From Parvularculaceae bacterium (lineage in GTDB: Bacteria; Pseudomonadota; Alphaproteobacteria; Caulobacterales; Parvularculaceae), in the NCBI GenBank assembly GCA_021776435.1, contig JAJFFW010000027.1, forward strand, positions 1 through 39,700: a stretch of 39,700 nucleotides of DNA, given 5' to 3'. Shown here in pieces: positions 7,206 through 17,332 of this stretch (position 1 is its first letter; each line of letters opens with the position of its first letter). The translations under genes were made by a program, and so were the position numbers. The notes below the pieces were generated by a model, which did no database searches, was not told where the DNA came from, and saw only the letters and a program-made list of their open reading frames with translations.

Positions 7206-10200
7206 TTAAGAACACCCGGTGGATGCGCCGCAGCTTTCGCATTTCTGGCATGCGCCATTCCGCACCAATGTGAATTGGCCACAATCCGGGCAGGCGTCGC
7301 CTTCATATCCTTTGATGCGTGCTTCGTTTTGCGGGCCTCCCGGTCTGGCGAGGCTGCCTGGTGGCGGCGCTTTCTGATTAACCGCTTCAGCGAGACGCGC
7401 GACCTGCGCTTCGATCTCTGGCGGAGGAGGGGCGTCCGAATGATAAATGTTAATGGACTCTTCAACCGTGGCAATCAGGTCTTCAGCATTATCTTCACCG
7501 TGGTGTTCAACGGCCTTACGCATCCGGTCGAATTCACCACCGCGCAATACGACCAAATTGTCGGTCACAGTTGAGCGGCTATATCCTTTGGAGATGAGCT
7601 TCGTAGCGTCTACCTGAGCTTTTTCCAGATCAACGCCTTTACCAATTGCGTCAACCTCAGATTCGCTGGGATCGACATGTCCAAGATCGGTTCGCCCAAG
7701 ATAGGAGATTGCCAGTTCCCGGAAAAGATAATCGAGTATAGAAGTTGCGTGTTTGATCTGGTCGTTGCCTTGCACGCGTCCGGAAGGATCGAAGCGCGTG
7801 AATACATAGGCGTCGACGAATTCCTCCAGAGGCACCCCATATTGAAGGCCAAGCGAGATAGCGATCGCGAAGTTGTTCATCAGGCTTCGGAACGCCGCGC
7901 CTTCCTTGTGCATGTCGATGAACATTTCGCCCAGTTCACCATCGTCGAATTCACCGGTATGAAGATAGACTTTGTGACCGCCGACAATTGCTTTCTGGAT
8001 ATATCCTTTGCGCCGATCAGGCAGGCGCCGTCGACCGGGTGTACGTTCTATAATGCGTTCGACGATCCGTTCAGCAACAATCTTGGTGCGACTGACCATT
8101 GGCGTTTCGGCGAAGTCTTCCTCCAATGTCGTCTCATTGGAATCGGTGTCCCCGGCTAAAAGCGCTGCTGCGAGTGGTTGTGAAAGCTTAGAACCATCGC
8201 GGTATAATGCGATTGCCTTCAGCCCCATTTTCCAGGCGCGCATATAAGTCTGTGCGCAGTCCTCAATGCCCGCGCTGTTGGGTAAGTTCACGGTCTTGGA
8301 AATCGCTCCGGAAATAAAGGGCTGGCAAGCCGCCATCATGCCAAGATGAGCATCAACGGAAAGGGCGCGTATACCGATACGTCCGCAAGGTGAGGCGCAG
8401 TCAAATACCGGGAGATGTTCGGGCTTAAGATCGGGTGCGCCTTCAAGGCTCATCGTACCGCAGCAAAACAGGTTTGCTGCGTGTATTTCTTCATCTTCAA
8501 AACCGAGGTCGAGCAATACGCCGTAGCCGGACTGCGTCAACTGATGCTCATCAAATCCAAGGGCGTGCCGACAATAATCCTCGCCCAGCGCTTGCGGTGT
8601 AAAAGCATAAGTCATGTCGAAAGCGGTTTTCAGACGGTCTTCGAGGGCTTTGATATGACGTTCGTCGAAGCCTTCGTCCCGAAGGACGTCGAGACTAATG
8701 CCAGGTGCATTCTCGAGTGTTGCTTGCCCTACGGCGTATTGTGTGATGGCGTCAATCTGCGCCTGAGAATAGCCGAGTGTTTTTAATGCAGCGGGAACAG
8801 AGCCGTTAATAATTTTCAACAGACCGCCGCCGGCTAGTTTTTTAAACTTTACGAGCGCGTAGTCAGGTTCGACACCGGTGGTGTCGCAATCCATAATCAG
8901 TCCAATTGTGCCCGTGGGGGCAACGACTGTCACCTGAGCATTGCGAAAGCCATTTATGGCGCCGAGCTCATAGGCTTCGTTCCACACGGTTTTGGCGCGC
9001 TCGGATAGAGTTTTCCAGGGACAATGCGCGTCATCCAAAACGAATGGTTCGTGATCCAACTCCTCAAAGCCGCCGGCGATCGCCGTTCCGATGGAGGCCC
9101 GTCGATGATTGCGCAAGACCCGAAGCATGGAGTCACGATTTTCTCCGAATTTCTCGAAAGGACCACAGACGGCCGCCATCTCTGCAGAGGCGCGGTAAGC
9201 AGATCCTGTCATCAGAGCTGATATGGTTGCCGCAATGGCGCGTCCCTCCTCGCTGTCATAGGCGATACCTGAGGACATAAGCAGTCCGCCGAGATTGGCG
9301 AAGCCCAACCCCAAGGTCCGAAATTCATAGGAGCGCCGAGCGATCTGGGCTGAGGGGTATTGCGCCATCAGCACCGAAATCTCGAGCGTGATCGTCCATA
9401 AACGACAGGCGTGCTCAAAGAGATCGGCGTCGAATTCTTTCTCGGCTTTAAATTTCAACAAGTTCAGGGATGCAAGATTGCAGGCCGTATCGTCCAGGAA
9501 CATATACTCCGAACACGGATTCGAAGCCCGGATCTCACCACTTTCGGGGCATGTATGCCAATCATTGATCGTATCGTGAAATTGAAGGCCGGGATCGGCG
9601 CAGGCCCAGGCCGTTTGACATATTTCGTCCCAGAGGTCGCGGGCTTTCAATTTTTTCGCCACTTTGCCATCTGTTCGACGGGTTAGGGTCCAGTCATTGT
9701 CATTTTCGACAGCGTCGAGATAGTCGTTCGTAACACGAACAGAATTATTGGCGTTTTGTCCGGCGACCGTGCGGTAGCTTTCTGAATCCCAATCGAGGTC
9801 ATAGGTGTCGATGTCGATTGTCTTGTATCCCTGACGCGCATAGTCAATTGCACGCTTGATGGAGCCTTCTGGTATAAACGCTTTGCGCGAATCTTTTATG
9901 GCGGCTTTGAGGGCGGCATTCTTTTTTGGGTTGAATCGATCATCGTCATCGACACCTTCGGCCCAGCAGGCGGCCATCACACGGGGGAGATGCCGGGAGA
10001 GGGCGCGAGAACCCGCGACAAGCGCCGCCACTTTTTGTTCCTCGACGCCTTTCCACCGAACAAAATCTTCAATATCCGGATGATCGACATCAACGACAAC
10101 CATTTTCGCTGCGCGGCGCGTGGTTCCGCCTGATTTCACCGCCCCCGCCGCCGCATCGCCGACTTTCAGAAAACTCAATAATCCTGAACTCTTGCCGCCG

Positions 10201-10940
10201 CCCGATAATGGTTCATCAGCGCCGCGCAAACTCGAAAAGTTGGCGCCCGAACCAGATCCGTATTTGAACAGCAACGCCTCGCGCCGCCATAGATCCATGA
10301 TGCCGCCCTCGCCAACGAGATTATCGCTGACGGATTGAATGAAACAGGCGTGCGGTTGGGGACGTTCATAGGCGCTTTCGGAGGCCGTCAGTGCGCCGGT
10401 TTCCTGATCGACATAGAAATGGCCCTGTCCACCGGAGTCGATACCGTAGGCCCAATGCAGTCCGGTATTGAACCATTGGGGACTATTGGGCGCCGCGATT
10501 TGCGCCGCCAACATGTATCGCATTTCATCGAGATAACTTGACGCCTCTTCTTCCGTCTGGAAATAGCCGCCCTTCCATCCCCAATAGGTCCAAGCGCCAG
10601 CGAGCCTATCAAAGATTTGCTTGGCGCTTTTCTCCGGTCCGTAGCGTTGATCTTTGGGCAATTTTGCGAGTTCGGCGACATCCGGCATGGAGCGTTGAAG
10701 GAATTTGGGAACGCCTTTTTCGGGCACTCGTTTGGTTGCCGCCGGGACTCCGGCCTTTCGAAGATATTTCTGGGCCAGAATATCGATTGCGGTCTGGCTC
10801 CAGCCGCTGGGCGCCTCGACGTCTCGCATTTCGAAGATAATATCGCCTGTAAACGAGCGGATCTCTGAATCTGCGTGACGGAAGGACAACGCTCCATAAG
10901 GGGCGCCGGGGGTGTTCACATAACGGCGATCAATGCGCAT
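7206..10940 (-). CDS. nrdJ: Adenosylcobalamin-dependent (class II) ribonucleotide reductase
   Basis: 1244 residues from the ATG at 10940 (an ATG at 10958 adds six); M-R-I-D-R-R matches the usual opening of the alphaproteobacterial enzyme. It reduces ribonucleotides to deoxyribonucleotides using a radical made from coenzyme B12, independent of oxygen. Visible landmarks: the first redox cysteine in P-H-A-C-F (Cys199), the N-P-C-S-E motif (about 474-478) with the radical cysteine and glutamate, [11 protein letters not shown] in the barrel, a late domain with [16 protein letters not shown], and a Cys-rich tail (C-P-D-C, C-x-x-C-x-x-C and a final C-S) that should shuttle reducing equivalents and may bind zinc. 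No cobalamin riboswitch is evident upstream. Confidence 0.97.
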   Translation of the reverse strand: MRIDRRYVNTPGAPYGALSFRHADSEIRSFTGDIIFEMRDVEAPSGWSQTAIDILAQKYLRKAGVPAATKRVPEKGVPKFLQRSMPDVAELAKLPKDQRYGPEKSAKQIFDRLAGAWTYWGWKGGYFQTEEEASSYLDEMRYMLAAQIAAPNSPQWFNTGLHWAYGIDSGGQGHFYVDQETGALTASESAYERPQPHACFIQSVSDNLVGEGGIMDLWRREALLFKYGSGSGANFSSLRGADEPLSGGGKSSGLLSFLKVGDAAAGAVKSGGTTRRAAKMVVVDVDHPDIEDFVRWKGVEEQKVAALVAGSRALSRHLPRVMAACWAEGVDDDDRFNPKKNAALKAAIKDSRKAFIPEGSIKRAIDYARQGYKTIDIDTYDLDWDSESYRTVAGQNANNSVRVTNDYLDAVENDNDWTLTRRTDGKVAKKLKARDLWDEICQTAWACADPGLQFHDTINDWHTCPESGEIRASNPCSEYMFLDDTACNLASLNLLKFKAEKEFDADLFEHACRLWTITLEISVLMAQYPSAQIARRSYEFRTLGLGFANLGGLLMSSGIAYDSEEGRAIAATISALMTGSAYRASAEMAAVCGPFEKFGENRDSMLRVLRNHRRASIGTAIAGGFEELDHEPFVLDDAHCPWKTLSERAKTVWNEAYELGAINGFRNAQVTVVAPTGTIGLIMDCDTTGVEPDYALVKFKKLAGGGLLKIINGSVPAALKTLGYSQAQIDAITQYAVGQATLENAPGISLDVLRDEGFDERHIKALEDRLKTAFDMTYAFTPQALGEDYCRHALGFDEHQLTQSGYGVLLDLGFEDEEIHAANLFCCGTMSLEGAPDLKPEHLPVFDCASPCGRIGIRALSVDAHLGMMAACQPFISGAISKTVNLPNSAGIEDCAQTYMRAWKMGLKAIALYRDGSKLSQPLAAALLAGDTDSNETTLEEDFAETPMVSRTKIVAERIVERIIERTPGRRRLPDRRKGYIQKAIVGGHKVYLHTGEFDDGELGEMFIDMHKEGAAFRSLMNNFAIAISLGLQYGVPLEEFVDAYVFTRFDPSGRVQGNDQIKHATSILDYLFRELAISYLGRTDLGHVDPSESEVDAIGKGVDLEKAQVDATKLISKGYSRSTVTDNLVVLRGGEFDRMRKAVEHHGEDNAEDLIATVEESINIYHSDAPPPPEIEAQVARLAEAVNQKAPPPGSLARPGGPQNEARIKGYEGDACPDCGQFTLVRNGACQKCESCGASTGCS

Positions 10941-11041
10941 TGGAGAGCCTGAAATCATTCATCTAATATAACATATTGTGAGCTTCACCCTAGTCATTCT
11001 CAACATTCGCCCGAGCTGGCAAGATGGAGCGGCAAAATGGT

Positions 11042-11074
11042 GCGTCCAGCTATCGCCGGCGGCGCTCTGGACGC
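11042..11074 (+). promoter_or_regulatory. Inverted repeat in the leader of the NDUFA12 gene
   Basis: GCGTCCAG (11042-11049) and CTGGACGC (11067-11074) form a perfect 8-bp stem around a GC-rich loop that can itself pair (GCCG/CGGC). It lies 67 bases before the NDUFA12 start in the nrdJ/NDUFA12 divergent region. It could be an operator or an RNA hairpin. Confidence 0.3.
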
Positions 11075-11141
11075 CATGGGCAACGGGCGCCATATTCGCG
11101 CCGCTGGAGGCGATTAGGCTGGCCCGGCGCATAGGTTGAGC

Positions 11142-11543
11142 ATGTTTAAAGCGATTTTCACCTGGTGGAACGGATCAACGTTGGGCACCTCTTTTACGTT
11201 ATGGAAGCGTGGCGCCCGCCTGATCGGCAGGGACGAGCAGGGCAACCGATATTTTGAAGAAAAAGAGTCGAGTTTCCCCAATGGCGGGTATCGTCGCTGG
11301 GTCGTCTACCATGGTCTAGCGGAGGCTTCGCGTGTGCCAGCCGACTGGCACGGCTGGCTTCACCACACATTTGATGAGCCGCCAACAGTTTTGCCCTTGA
11401 CGCGCAGGGCTTGGGAGAAGGACCATCTGCCTAATATGACCGGAACACCACTCGCCTATCATCCCTCAGGCAGTCTCTATCTCCCTGACGGACCAAATGA
11501 TGTGGCGAAGGATTACGAACCCTGGTCGCCGCAAGGCGAGTAA
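11142..11543 (+). CDS. NDUFA12 family complex I subunit
   Basis: 133 residues from the ATG at 11142 (AGG seven bases upstream; an in-frame TTG at 11136 has no better site). A supernumerary subunit of NADH:ubiquinone oxidoreductase, homologous to mitochondrial B17.2, attached to the matrix/cytoplasmic arm. Landmarks: F-F/I-T-W-W-N-x-x-T near the start, a G-x-D-x-x-G-N-R-Y-F-E block at 31-40, R-R-W-V-V-Y-H-G near 52-60, and the signature D-W-H-G-W-L-H-H-T-F-D-E-P-P. The C-terminal tail (Y-x-P-W-x-P) is typical. The nuo operon is elsewhere; the gene leads an alphaproteobacterial cluster with mlaD and DUF2155, 18 bases before mlaD. Confidence 0.93.
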   Translation: MFKAIFTWWNGSTLGTSFTLWKRGARLIGRDEQGNRYFEEKESSFPNGGYRRWVVYHGLAEASRVPADWHGWLHHTFDEPPTVLPLTRRAWEKDHLPNMTGTPLAYHPSGSLYLPDGPNDVAKDYEPWSPQGE

Positions 11544-11561
11544 AGTAGGAATGGGCGCATT

Positions 11562-12071
11562 ATGGATCGATCAGGTATTCTTGAAACACTAGTCGGCATC
11601 GTGGTTGTCACAGTCGCAGGCTTTTTCCTTGCATATGCTTACAACGTCAGCGGTAAGGATCTTGGTAGCGGCGCATATGAACTCGGCGCTGTGTTTGGAC
11701 GGATCGACGGTGTTACTGTAGGCGCAGAAGTGCGGATTGCGGGCGTGCGAGTCGGGGCGGTGTCGAGTCATTCACTTGATACGAAGACTTATGAAGCACG
11801 TGTCTTGATGGATATCGTAGACGGTGTGCCGATACCCGAAGATTCAGTCGCCAAGATTGTCAGCGACGGAATTCTTGGCGGCGCCCATGTGGCAATCGAA
11901 CCGGGGGCCTCTGAGTTCATGCTCGTAGACGGCGATGTGATTACGATTACACAGGGATCAGTGGATTTGTTGGGCTTGGCAGTCCAGGCGTTCACTGGAA
12001 ATGCCGGTGGCGATAAAGCAAAAAATAATAATGAAACAGGAGAGATTGACCCGCTTGGAGGTCTTGAATGA
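11562..12071 (+). CDS. mlaD: MlaD, MCE-domain lipid transport protein
   Basis: 169 residues. An N-terminal membrane anchor (about 7-27) is followed by one MCE domain at about 38-115, with the characteristic F-G-R-I-D-G-V-x-x-G-A-E-V-R-I-A-G-V-R-V-G motif and a V-S-D-G-I-L-G-G-A-H-V-x-I-E-P-G segment. MlaD forms a hexameric ring on the periplasmic side of the MlaFEDB transporter, moving phospholipids between the membranes. The other mla genes are not here, as is common in this lineage. The stop overlaps the ATG of the next gene (ATGA at 12068-12071), implying translational coupling. Confidence 0.93.
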   Translation: MDRSGILETLVGIVVVTVAGFFLAYAYNVSGKDLGSGAYELGAVFGRIDGVTVGAEVRIAGVRVGAVSSHSLDTKTYEARVLMDIVDGVPIPEDSVAKIVSDGILGGAHVAIEPGASEFMLVDGDVITITQGSVDLLGLAVQAFTGNAGGDKAKNNNETGEIDPLGGLE

Positions 12072-12679
12072 TCCGAATACTGTCATCGGTTATTTTAACG
12101 ACTGCGCTTTTGTCCCCTAACGCTACGGCGCAAGAGTCTTTGAATGAACTTGAAGAACTTTCTCGTACTTCCGATGATCCCTTTGGTGAGATAGTGACTA
12201 CCCAACAGCGTCAACCGGTTTCTGTTACATTGCGTGCGCTGAATAAGATCACAGCACGATACATAGATATTGAAGCGCAAATGAACGAACTCGCGCGGTT
12301 CGGTTCGCTCGAAATCGTACCGCGTTTCTGCGACAAGCGACCTCCCGAAGAATTTCCAGAGACCGCTGCGTTTCTGGAGGTTTTTGATCTTGAGCAGCCA
12401 TCCAATGACCAATACGCACTCGTATCGCAACCCGATCATCCGGCGTTTCCGGGGGGGCCAATCGATGCGCCTCTCGAACCTGATGCCGGGATAGCCGATG
12501 AGATCATATCGCCCGATATTGCAGTCCGTTCTGTGTCAGTCATCGAAGGTCCAGAAACGGACGGTGAGCGTATATTTACTGGATGGATGTTTGCATCCAG
12601 CCCAGCGCTTAATGCGCTGGAGCATCCCGTTTACGACGTCTGGGTGATCGATTGTAAAACAGCCCCGGTTGATAAATAA
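12068..12679 (+). CDS. DUF2155 family exported protein
   Basis: 203 residues. The signal peptide covers about 1-21 (hydrophobic core, then N-A-T-A-Q). The DUF2155 domain is split: V-T-L-R-A-L-N-K-I-T-A-R near 53-64 with a conserved Cys in R-F-C-D-K, and F-T-G-W-M-F-A-S-S-P-A-L-N-A-L-E-H-P-V-Y-D near the C-terminus with a second Cys in V-I-D-C-K. Between them sits a Pro/acidic low-complexity stretch (about 120-150) not needed by the fold. The two cysteines could form a disulfide in the periplasm. Function is unknown; the fixed position behind mlaD suggests an envelope role. Its last 49 bases overlap aat on the other strand. Confidence 0.88.
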   Translation: MIRILSSVILTTALLSPNATAQESLNELEELSRTSDDPFGEIVTTQQRQPVSVTLRALNKITARYIDIEAQMNELARFGSLEIVPRFCDKRPPEEFPETAAFLEVFDLEQPSNDQYALVSQPDHPAFPGGPIDAPLEPDAGIADEIISPDIAVRSVSVIEGPETDGERIFTGWMFASSPALNALEHPVYDVWVIDCKTAPVDK

Positions 12680-13296
12680 ATCGGCGCCTTGAGGAAATCC
12701 GCGCTCACTGCGAGACACTTTTTCAGTAATTTCTGATAGTCATCATTAGAGATTTCTTCTACCCCGAATTGGGCGAGGTGCTCTGTATGAAACTGTGCGT
12801 CTAGCAATCTGAAACCACCTATTCTTAGTCGGGCGACGAGGTAAAGAAATGCGATCTTGCTGGCGTTCGTTTCCCGTGAAAACATGCTTTCACCGAAGAA
12901 AGTTCCACCAAGCGTCACGCCGTAAACACCCCCAACGAGTTCATCTTCTCGCCAACATTCAATGCTATGGGCGATGCCAATGCGATGAAGATCCGTATAG
13001 GCCTCTTCAATCATGTCATTGATCCATGTATCGGGGCGGTCGGGTGCAGGTGATGCACAGGCCTTGATAACATCTGAAAATGCCGTATCGACCCTAACGT
13101 CGAAAGGTTCTTTGGCGATGAGGCGCCGTAGTTTTTTAGGACAGCGAATCTGGTCCAGTTGTAATACGCCGCGTTGTTCCGGAAGAACCCAAACAACAGT
13201 CTCAGCCTCGCGTGACCGAGCCATCGGGAAATAGCCGAGCGCGTAAGCTTTCAACAGCTCGTCGATAGGAATACCTTCAGCGGAATCGTGTGGCAT
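12631..13296 (-). CDS. aat: Leucyl/phenylalanyl-tRNA-protein transferase
   Basis: 221 residues. Transfers Leu or Phe from aminoacyl-tRNA to proteins with N-terminal Arg or Lys, marking them for ClpAP degradation by the N-degron route. Landmarks: L-L-x-A-Y-A-L-G-Y-F-P-M-A near 14-26, W-V-L-P-E-Q-R-G-V near 36-44, a W-I-N-x-x-M-I-E-A-Y-x-x-L-H block, and V-G-G-V-Y-G-V-x-L-G-x-x-F-F-G-E-S-M-F-S, the family signature, followed by L-D-A-Q-F-x-T-x-H-L. Last gene of the aroQ-accB-accC run, 74 bases after accC. The 3' end runs 49 bases into DUF2155 on the opposite strand. Confidence 0.96.
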   Translation of the reverse strand: MPHDSAEGIPIDELLKAYALGYFPMARSREAETVVWVLPEQRGVLQLDQIRCPKKLRRLIAKEPFDVRVDTAFSDVIKACASPAPDRPDTWINDMIEEAYTDLHRIGIAHSIECWREDELVGGVYGVTLGGTFFGESMFSRETNASKIAFLYLVARLRIGGFRLLDAQFHTEHLAQFGVEEISNDDYQKLLKKCLAVSADFLKAPIYLSTGAVLQSITQTS

Positions 13297-13370
13297 TCAG
13301 CCAGTATGCCGCAATTCGGACAGTGGGGAAGTGGGGTGCGGTGAGATCACGGAATTCTGAGCGAGAGGGA

Positions 13371-14714
13371 TTATTTATCCTTTTCCAGCCATTTCTCGAG
13401 CCAGTGGATGTTATATTCACCGCGCTGAAAGTCTGGATCCTCTAACAGGTCTACAAAGAGCGGGACCGTGGTGTCGACGCCAACCAAAGCGATTTCGGAA
13501 AGGGCGCGTTTAAGGCGGGCTAGGCAATGTTTGCGATCATCGCCAAAGACAACGAGCTTTCCAATCATCGAGTCATAATAAGGGGGAATCCGATATCCGG
13601 TATAAACGGCCGAATCGAACCTTACGCCTGGACCGCCTGGCTGATGGAAGTGTGTGATTTCGCCTGGTGATGGCCGAAACGTTCGTGGGTCTTCGGCATT
13701 GATGCGACACTCGATGGCATGACCTTTGAAAGTGACATCCTTTTGCGAGAAGCTCAGTTTCCTACCAGCAGCGATTTTAATTTGTTCGCGTACAAGATCG
13801 ATCCGTGTCACTTGCTCGGTAATTGGGTGTTCTACCTGAAGGCGGGTGTTCATCTCAATGAAATAGAATTCGCCATTTTCATAAAGATATTCGATTGTGC
13901 CGACGCCCAGATAGCCAAGTTTGGCGATCGCTTTGCGAGTGATCTCACCAATACGCACGCGCTCTTTCTCAGTCAGGGCAGGGGAGAGCGCTTCCTCAAG
14001 AATTTTCTGATGTCTGCGCTGAAGAGAGCAATCACGCTCACCTAGCTGTGCGACATTTCCATGTGAGTCTGCGACAATTTGGATTTCGATATGACGTGGT
14101 TGTTCGAGATATTTCTCGATATAGACGGTGTCATCACCAAAGGCGGCTTTTGATTCAGTGCGCGCGGTTGCAAGTGCTTCTTCGAGTTCTTGAGGTCTGC
14201 GGGCCAATTTCATACCGCGCCCGCCACCTCCAGATGAGGCTTTAATGAGAACAGGGTACCCAATTTTTTCCGCCGATTTGCGCCCGGACTCAAAATCTGT
14301 GATGGCTCCGTCTGACCCGGGAACAAGAGGAATTCCAACATCTGCGATCGCAGTTTTTGCTGCGATTTTATCACCCATCACGCGGATGTGCTCAGCTTGC
14401 GGACCAATGAACGTGATATTATGGGCGGCGACAATGTCAGCGAAGCGCGCGTTTTCAGATAGAAATCCATAACCGGGATGGATTGCGTCGGCCCCTGTGA
14501 TTTCCGCTGCTGAAATGATTGCTGGTATATTGAGGTAACTATCTTTTGGGGCGGGTGGGCCTATACACACGCTTTCATCGGCAAGACGCACATGCATGGC
14601 GGTTGCATCTGCTGTTGAATGAACAGCAACCGTTGAGACGCCCAATTCCTTACAGGCGCGATGGATACGGAGGGCAATTTCACCACGATTGGCGATAAGG
14701 ACTTTTTCGAACAT
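13371..14714 (-). CDS. accC: Acetyl-CoA carboxylase, biotin carboxylase subunit
   Basis: 447 residues, the usual length. ATP-dependent carboxylation of the biotin on AccB, the first half of malonyl-CoA synthesis for fatty acids. N-terminal [10 protein letters not shown], then [11 protein letters not shown], the ATP-grasp glycine loop [23 protein letters not shown], and the catalytic [11 protein letters not shown] block. The gap from accB is 35 bases; the two form one operon, as nearly everywhere in bacteria. Confidence 0.98.
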   Translation of the reverse strand: MFEKVLIANRGEIALRIHRACKELGVSTVAVHSTADATAMHVRLADESVCIGPPAPKDSYLNIPAIISAAEITGADAIHPGYGFLSENARFADIVAAHNITFIGPQAEHIRVMGDKIAAKTAIADVGIPLVPGSDGAITDFESGRKSAEKIGYPVLIKASSGGGGRGMKLARRPQELEEALATARTESKAAFGDDTVYIEKYLEQPRHIEIQIVADSHGNVAQLGERDCSLQRRHQKILEEALSPALTEKERVRIGEITRKAIAKLGYLGVGTIEYLYENGEFYFIEMNTRLQVEHPITEQVTRIDLVREQIKIAAGRKLSFSQKDVTFKGHAIECRINAEDPRTFRPSPGEITHFHQPGGPGVRFDSAVYTGYRIPPYYDSMIGKLVVFGDDRKHCLARLKRALSEIALVGVDTTVPLFVDLLEDPDFQRGEYNIHWLEKWLEKDK

Positions 14715-14749
14715 TTGGGTTCCGTAGGCGCGAGCTGGAATAGAGGGTT

Positions 14750-15223
14750 TTATTCGAGGATTAATAAAGGTTCGTCATATTCAACGGGCTGGGCGTCGGC
14801 GACGAGAATGGATTTCACGACGCCGGAGCGAAGGGCAGTGATCGGATTCATTGTCTTCATCGCCTCAACGATCAACAAAGTTTGACCTTCCGAAACTGTG
14901 TCGCCTTCATTCACAAACGTCTCGGCATCAGGAGATGGAGAGAGATAAACGGTGCCAACCATGGGGGATTTCACAGTGCCTGGATGATCGGCGGTCGGAG
15001 TTGCTATAGGGGCTACAACCGGAGCTACAGCGGGTCGAGCATGAATCGGCGCCGCGGCAATCGCGTGAATTGCGGGAGTGCCACCCTGACGTGAGACTCT
15101 GAGCCGGATTTTGTTCTTTTCGATTTCTACTTCGGTCAAGCCGGTCTCGTGAAGGATCTCTGCGAGTTCCCGAATCCAGGCCGCCTCAAGAGTGTGTTCG
15201 CTATTATTCTCAGTTCCAGACAT
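14750..15223 (-). CDS. accB: Acetyl-CoA carboxylase biotin carboxyl carrier protein
   Basis: 157 residues. Carries the biotin carboxylated by AccC and discharged by the carboxyltransferase. The N-terminal helix-rich part (about 10-45) is followed by an Ala/Pro linker (about 48-80) and the biotinyl domain (about 82-157). The biotinylated lysine is Lys123 in E-A-M-K-T-M-N, and the thumb-type [13 protein letters not shown] segment is present. It lies between aroQ (45 bases) and accC (35 bases). Confidence 0.97.
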   Translation of the reverse strand: MSGTENNSEHTLEAAWIRELAEILHETGLTEVEIEKNKIRLRVSRQGGTPAIHAIAAAPIHARPAVAPVVAPIATPTADHPGTVKSPMVGTVYLSPSPDAETFVNEGDTVSEGQTLLIVEAMKTMNPITALRSGVVKSILVADAQPVEYDEPLLILE

Positions 15224-15268
15224 TGATCGGATTCGCCTGTTGTTTGTGATTGATGCTAATGGACCGCT

Positions 15269-15718
15269 TTAGCCGCGCTTATCAATCAAGTTCCTCAAAG
15301 CTTCAAGCGCTAAGCCGTATCCGGCGGCGCCAAAACCGATTATGAGCCCGTCAACGGCTGATGCCGTTAAAGATTTTCGCCTGAAAGCCTCACGGGCGTG
15401 GATGTTAGACAAATGAATTTCAATTTTCGGTAGGGCCGCTGCAATTAAAGCATCGTGAATAGCTATAGAGGTATGCGTGTAAGCCCCGGGATTGATAATC
15501 AACCCGGCTGCCTTGGAATGTGCTTCCTGCACCCAGTCGACTATTGCGCCTTCGCTGTTCGATTGCCGGAAAACAAGGCTCAACCCCAGCTCGGAAGCCC
15601 TGTTACGAGTTGAAACCTCTATATCCGCGAGGCTCTCATTTCCATAAATTGCAGGCTCACGTGAGCCCAGAAGATTTAGGTTGGGGCCGTTTAAGATATA
15701 CGCGACCGGCTTATCCAT
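15269..15718 (-). CDS. aroQ: Type II 3-dehydroquinate dehydratase
   Basis: 149 residues. Converts 3-dehydroquinate to 3-dehydroshikimate in the shikimate route. N-terminal [11 protein letters not shown]-x-R-E-P with the catalytic tyrosine at Tyr25 (I-Y-G), the [14 protein letters not shown] loop, and the [10 protein letters not shown]-x-F-R block with the catalytic histidine. First gene of the aroQ-accB-accC run, an order common in alphaproteobacteria; it diverges from thiS over 92 bases. Confidence 0.97.
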   Translation of the reverse strand: MDKPVAYILNGPNLNLLGSREPAIYGNESLADIEVSTRNRASELGLSLVFRQSNSEGAIVDWVQEAHSKAAGLIINPGAYTHTSIAIHDALIAAALPKIEIHLSNIHAREAFRRKSLTASAVDGLIIGFGAAGYGLALEALRNLIDKRG

Positions 15719-15810
15719 AAATGCTCCCGCACGCTTTCTTGCGACGTTACAATATCTTACATATACGAAGGGAATTAAGCACGGCGCAACTTGGAAGGCG
15801 TTGAAATTTC

Positions 15811-16011
15811 ATGGAAATCAAGATCAATGGCCAGAATCGGCATTTTGAGGGGCCCGTAAGCGTCGCTGCGCTTGTGACCACCCTTGCCTTGGAGCCCAGA
15901 AAAATAGCCATTGAACGTAATCTGGCGATTGTGCCGAAATCAGCCTACGCGGTGACGCTGCTCGCCGACGGCGATCAGATCGAAATCGTGCAATTCGTTG
16001 GCGGCGGCTGA
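15811..16011 (+). CDS. thiS: Sulfur carrier protein ThiS
   Basis: 66 residues. Ubiquitin-fold sulfur carrier for the thiazole of thiamine: its C-terminal Gly-Gly is adenylated by ThiF and thiocarboxylated, then delivers sulfur to ThiG. Here the tail is V-G-G-G. The N-terminal M-E-I-K-I-N-G and A-I-E-R-N-L-A-I-V-P, D-G-D-Q-I-E-I-V segments are typical. The upstream GGAAGG is about 12 bases away, rather far. ThiG, usually the next gene, lies 1452 bases on; no thi-box or TPP riboswitch is seen in the 92-base leader. Confidence 0.93.
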   Translation: MEIKINGQNRHFEGPVSVAALVTTLALEPRKIAIERNLAIVPKSAYAVTLLADGDQIEIVQFVGGG

Positions 16012-16220
16012 GCAACGCGGCGCCAGAATTCACTCGCGCCGCGGCGCCGAAACACAAGCATATTCAAGGCGAAGCCAAAAAGTGCGGGGATAGTTATCCG
16101 ACACCTTCCGCACGGTCTTATATTAGGGCGATGGTCCACCGTCTGCGGGCGGGGCAAGGTCATGCGCTCTTTGACATTGTGAAATTTTTCGTGGGGTGGC
16201 GCCGGCTTCGGCTGGACCGC

Positions 16221-16270
16221 CATCCCGGAGGCGCAGCAGCATGTAATGCTGCTGCGCCGCGCGCGGGATG
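16221..16270. repeat. Palindromic intergenic repeat element
   Basis: A perfect 12-bp stem (16230-16241 with 16247-16258, loop TGTAA) lies inside an outer inverted repeat CATCCCG (16221-16227) / CGGGATG (16264-16270). The CATCCCG...CGGGATG frame is shared with 39064-39110 and partly with 25-132, while the inner arms differ. The element fills the gap between thiS and the hydrolase gene; 16012-16220 holds nothing else I can name. Confidence 0.7.
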
Positions 16271-16300
16271 ACGAAACTGGCATGGCGTCCGATCACCCGG

Positions 16301-17332
16301 TCAGAACACGCCGCTGTCGACATCCTTCAGGAATTTGATGACGCCCGCCATATAGGTCTCCTGATCATCATACATCGCCATGTGGCTGCCCTCGGTTGCC
16401 AGATAGCGACCGTGTTGGACTTCGTTCGCCATCCAATTCATGTGTTCAGGATCCATGGTGTCCCAGCGCCCGCCGATGGTGAGTGTGGGAATATTGATCT
16501 TATTAAGATCCTGCGTCCGGTCCCATTCAGCAAGGCGACCACGTGCGCCAAATTCGCTCGGCCCCTGCATGAGCACGTAAATATGGGCGTTCACGTTGTT
16601 TAAAGAGCGGGTTACCGGTTCGGGCCATTGTGCGTATGGCATGCGCAGTACGTGGCGTTCGTAATGCTCGGGAATCAAAAGTTCCATATAACGAGGGTTG
16701 TCGAAGTCTTCCGCCGCCTCCATCGCGCGGATTTCGGCCAGCGCCTGAGGATCGAGGCGGTCTGCGAGGACTAAGGCTGCGTACTGATTATAATCTGGAA
16801 TGCTTGCCATCATATTTGAGATAATAACGCACTTCATCTTATCTTGATGAGCCAGGGTATATTCCATGGCGAGAATTCCGCCCCAGGAATGTCCAAGCAG
16901 GCAAAAATTATCTTTGTTGAGTCCCAGAGCTATGCGGACTTGCTCAACTTCATCGACGAATCGTTCGGTCGTCCACAAGGCATCATTGTCGGGTTGGTCG
17001 CTACGTGCGCTGCCAAGTTGGTCATAGAAGTAATATTCGATGCCGGCGCCGGGGAAATAGGAATCCATTGCCTCGAAATATTCGTGGGTCATCGAGGGAC
17101 CTCCATGCAGCAGGAGAACCTTCATGGTTGGGTTATTACCGACGCGCTTTGTCCAGACTTTAAATTCGCCCGCTGGCGTAGAGATGGGGATCATCCTAAC
17201 GCCCCCACTAAGGACATCATCTCGGTCGCTATTGTCATAATAGGAAGGCAGCGGGGGTGCTCCATCATTTCGGCAGGCTGTGACGCCAATCGCCAAAAAG
17301 GCGCATGCAATCAGTAATGTCGCGCGCAGCAT
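16301..17332 (-). CDS. Proline iminopeptidase-like alpha/beta hydrolase, lipoprotein
   Basis: 343 residues. The N-terminus is a lipoprotein signal peptide with lipobox G-V-T-A-C (Cys20). The catalytic domain is of the S33 proline iminopeptidase type: oxyanion H-G-G-P-S (76-80), Y-D-Q-L-G-S-A-R-S-D, nucleophile Ser149 in G-H-S-W-G-G, acid Asp291 in G-G-R-W-D, and His317 in G-S-H-M. Such enzymes remove N-terminal Pro or other residues from peptides; some cut other small substrates. Location in the envelope is unusual for an iminopeptidase, which are normally cytoplasmic, so a different substrate is possible. GGGAG lies nine bases before the start. It interrupts thiS-thiG on the opposite strand. 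Confidence 0.85.
   Translation of the reverse strand: MLRATLLIACAFLAIGVTACRNDGAPPLPSYYDNSDRDDVLSGGVRMIPISTPAGEFKVWTKRVGNNPTMKVLLLHGGPSMTHEYFEAMDSYFPGAGIEYYFYDQLGSARSDQPDNDALWTTERFVDEVEQVRIALGLNKDNFCLLGHSWGGILAMEYTLAHQDKMKCVIISNMMASIPDYNQYAALVLADRLDPQALAEIRAMEAAEDFDNPRYMELLIPEHYERHVLRMPYAQWPEPVTRSLNNVNAHIYVLMQGPSEFGARGRLAEWDRTQDLNKINIPTLTIGGRWDTMDPEHMNWMANEVQHGRYLATEGSHMAMYDDQETYMAGVIKFLKDVDSGVF

Noticed and set aside
15719-15810. TPP riboswitch before thiS
   Set aside because: Too short and no CTGAGA-type thi-box motif in the leader.
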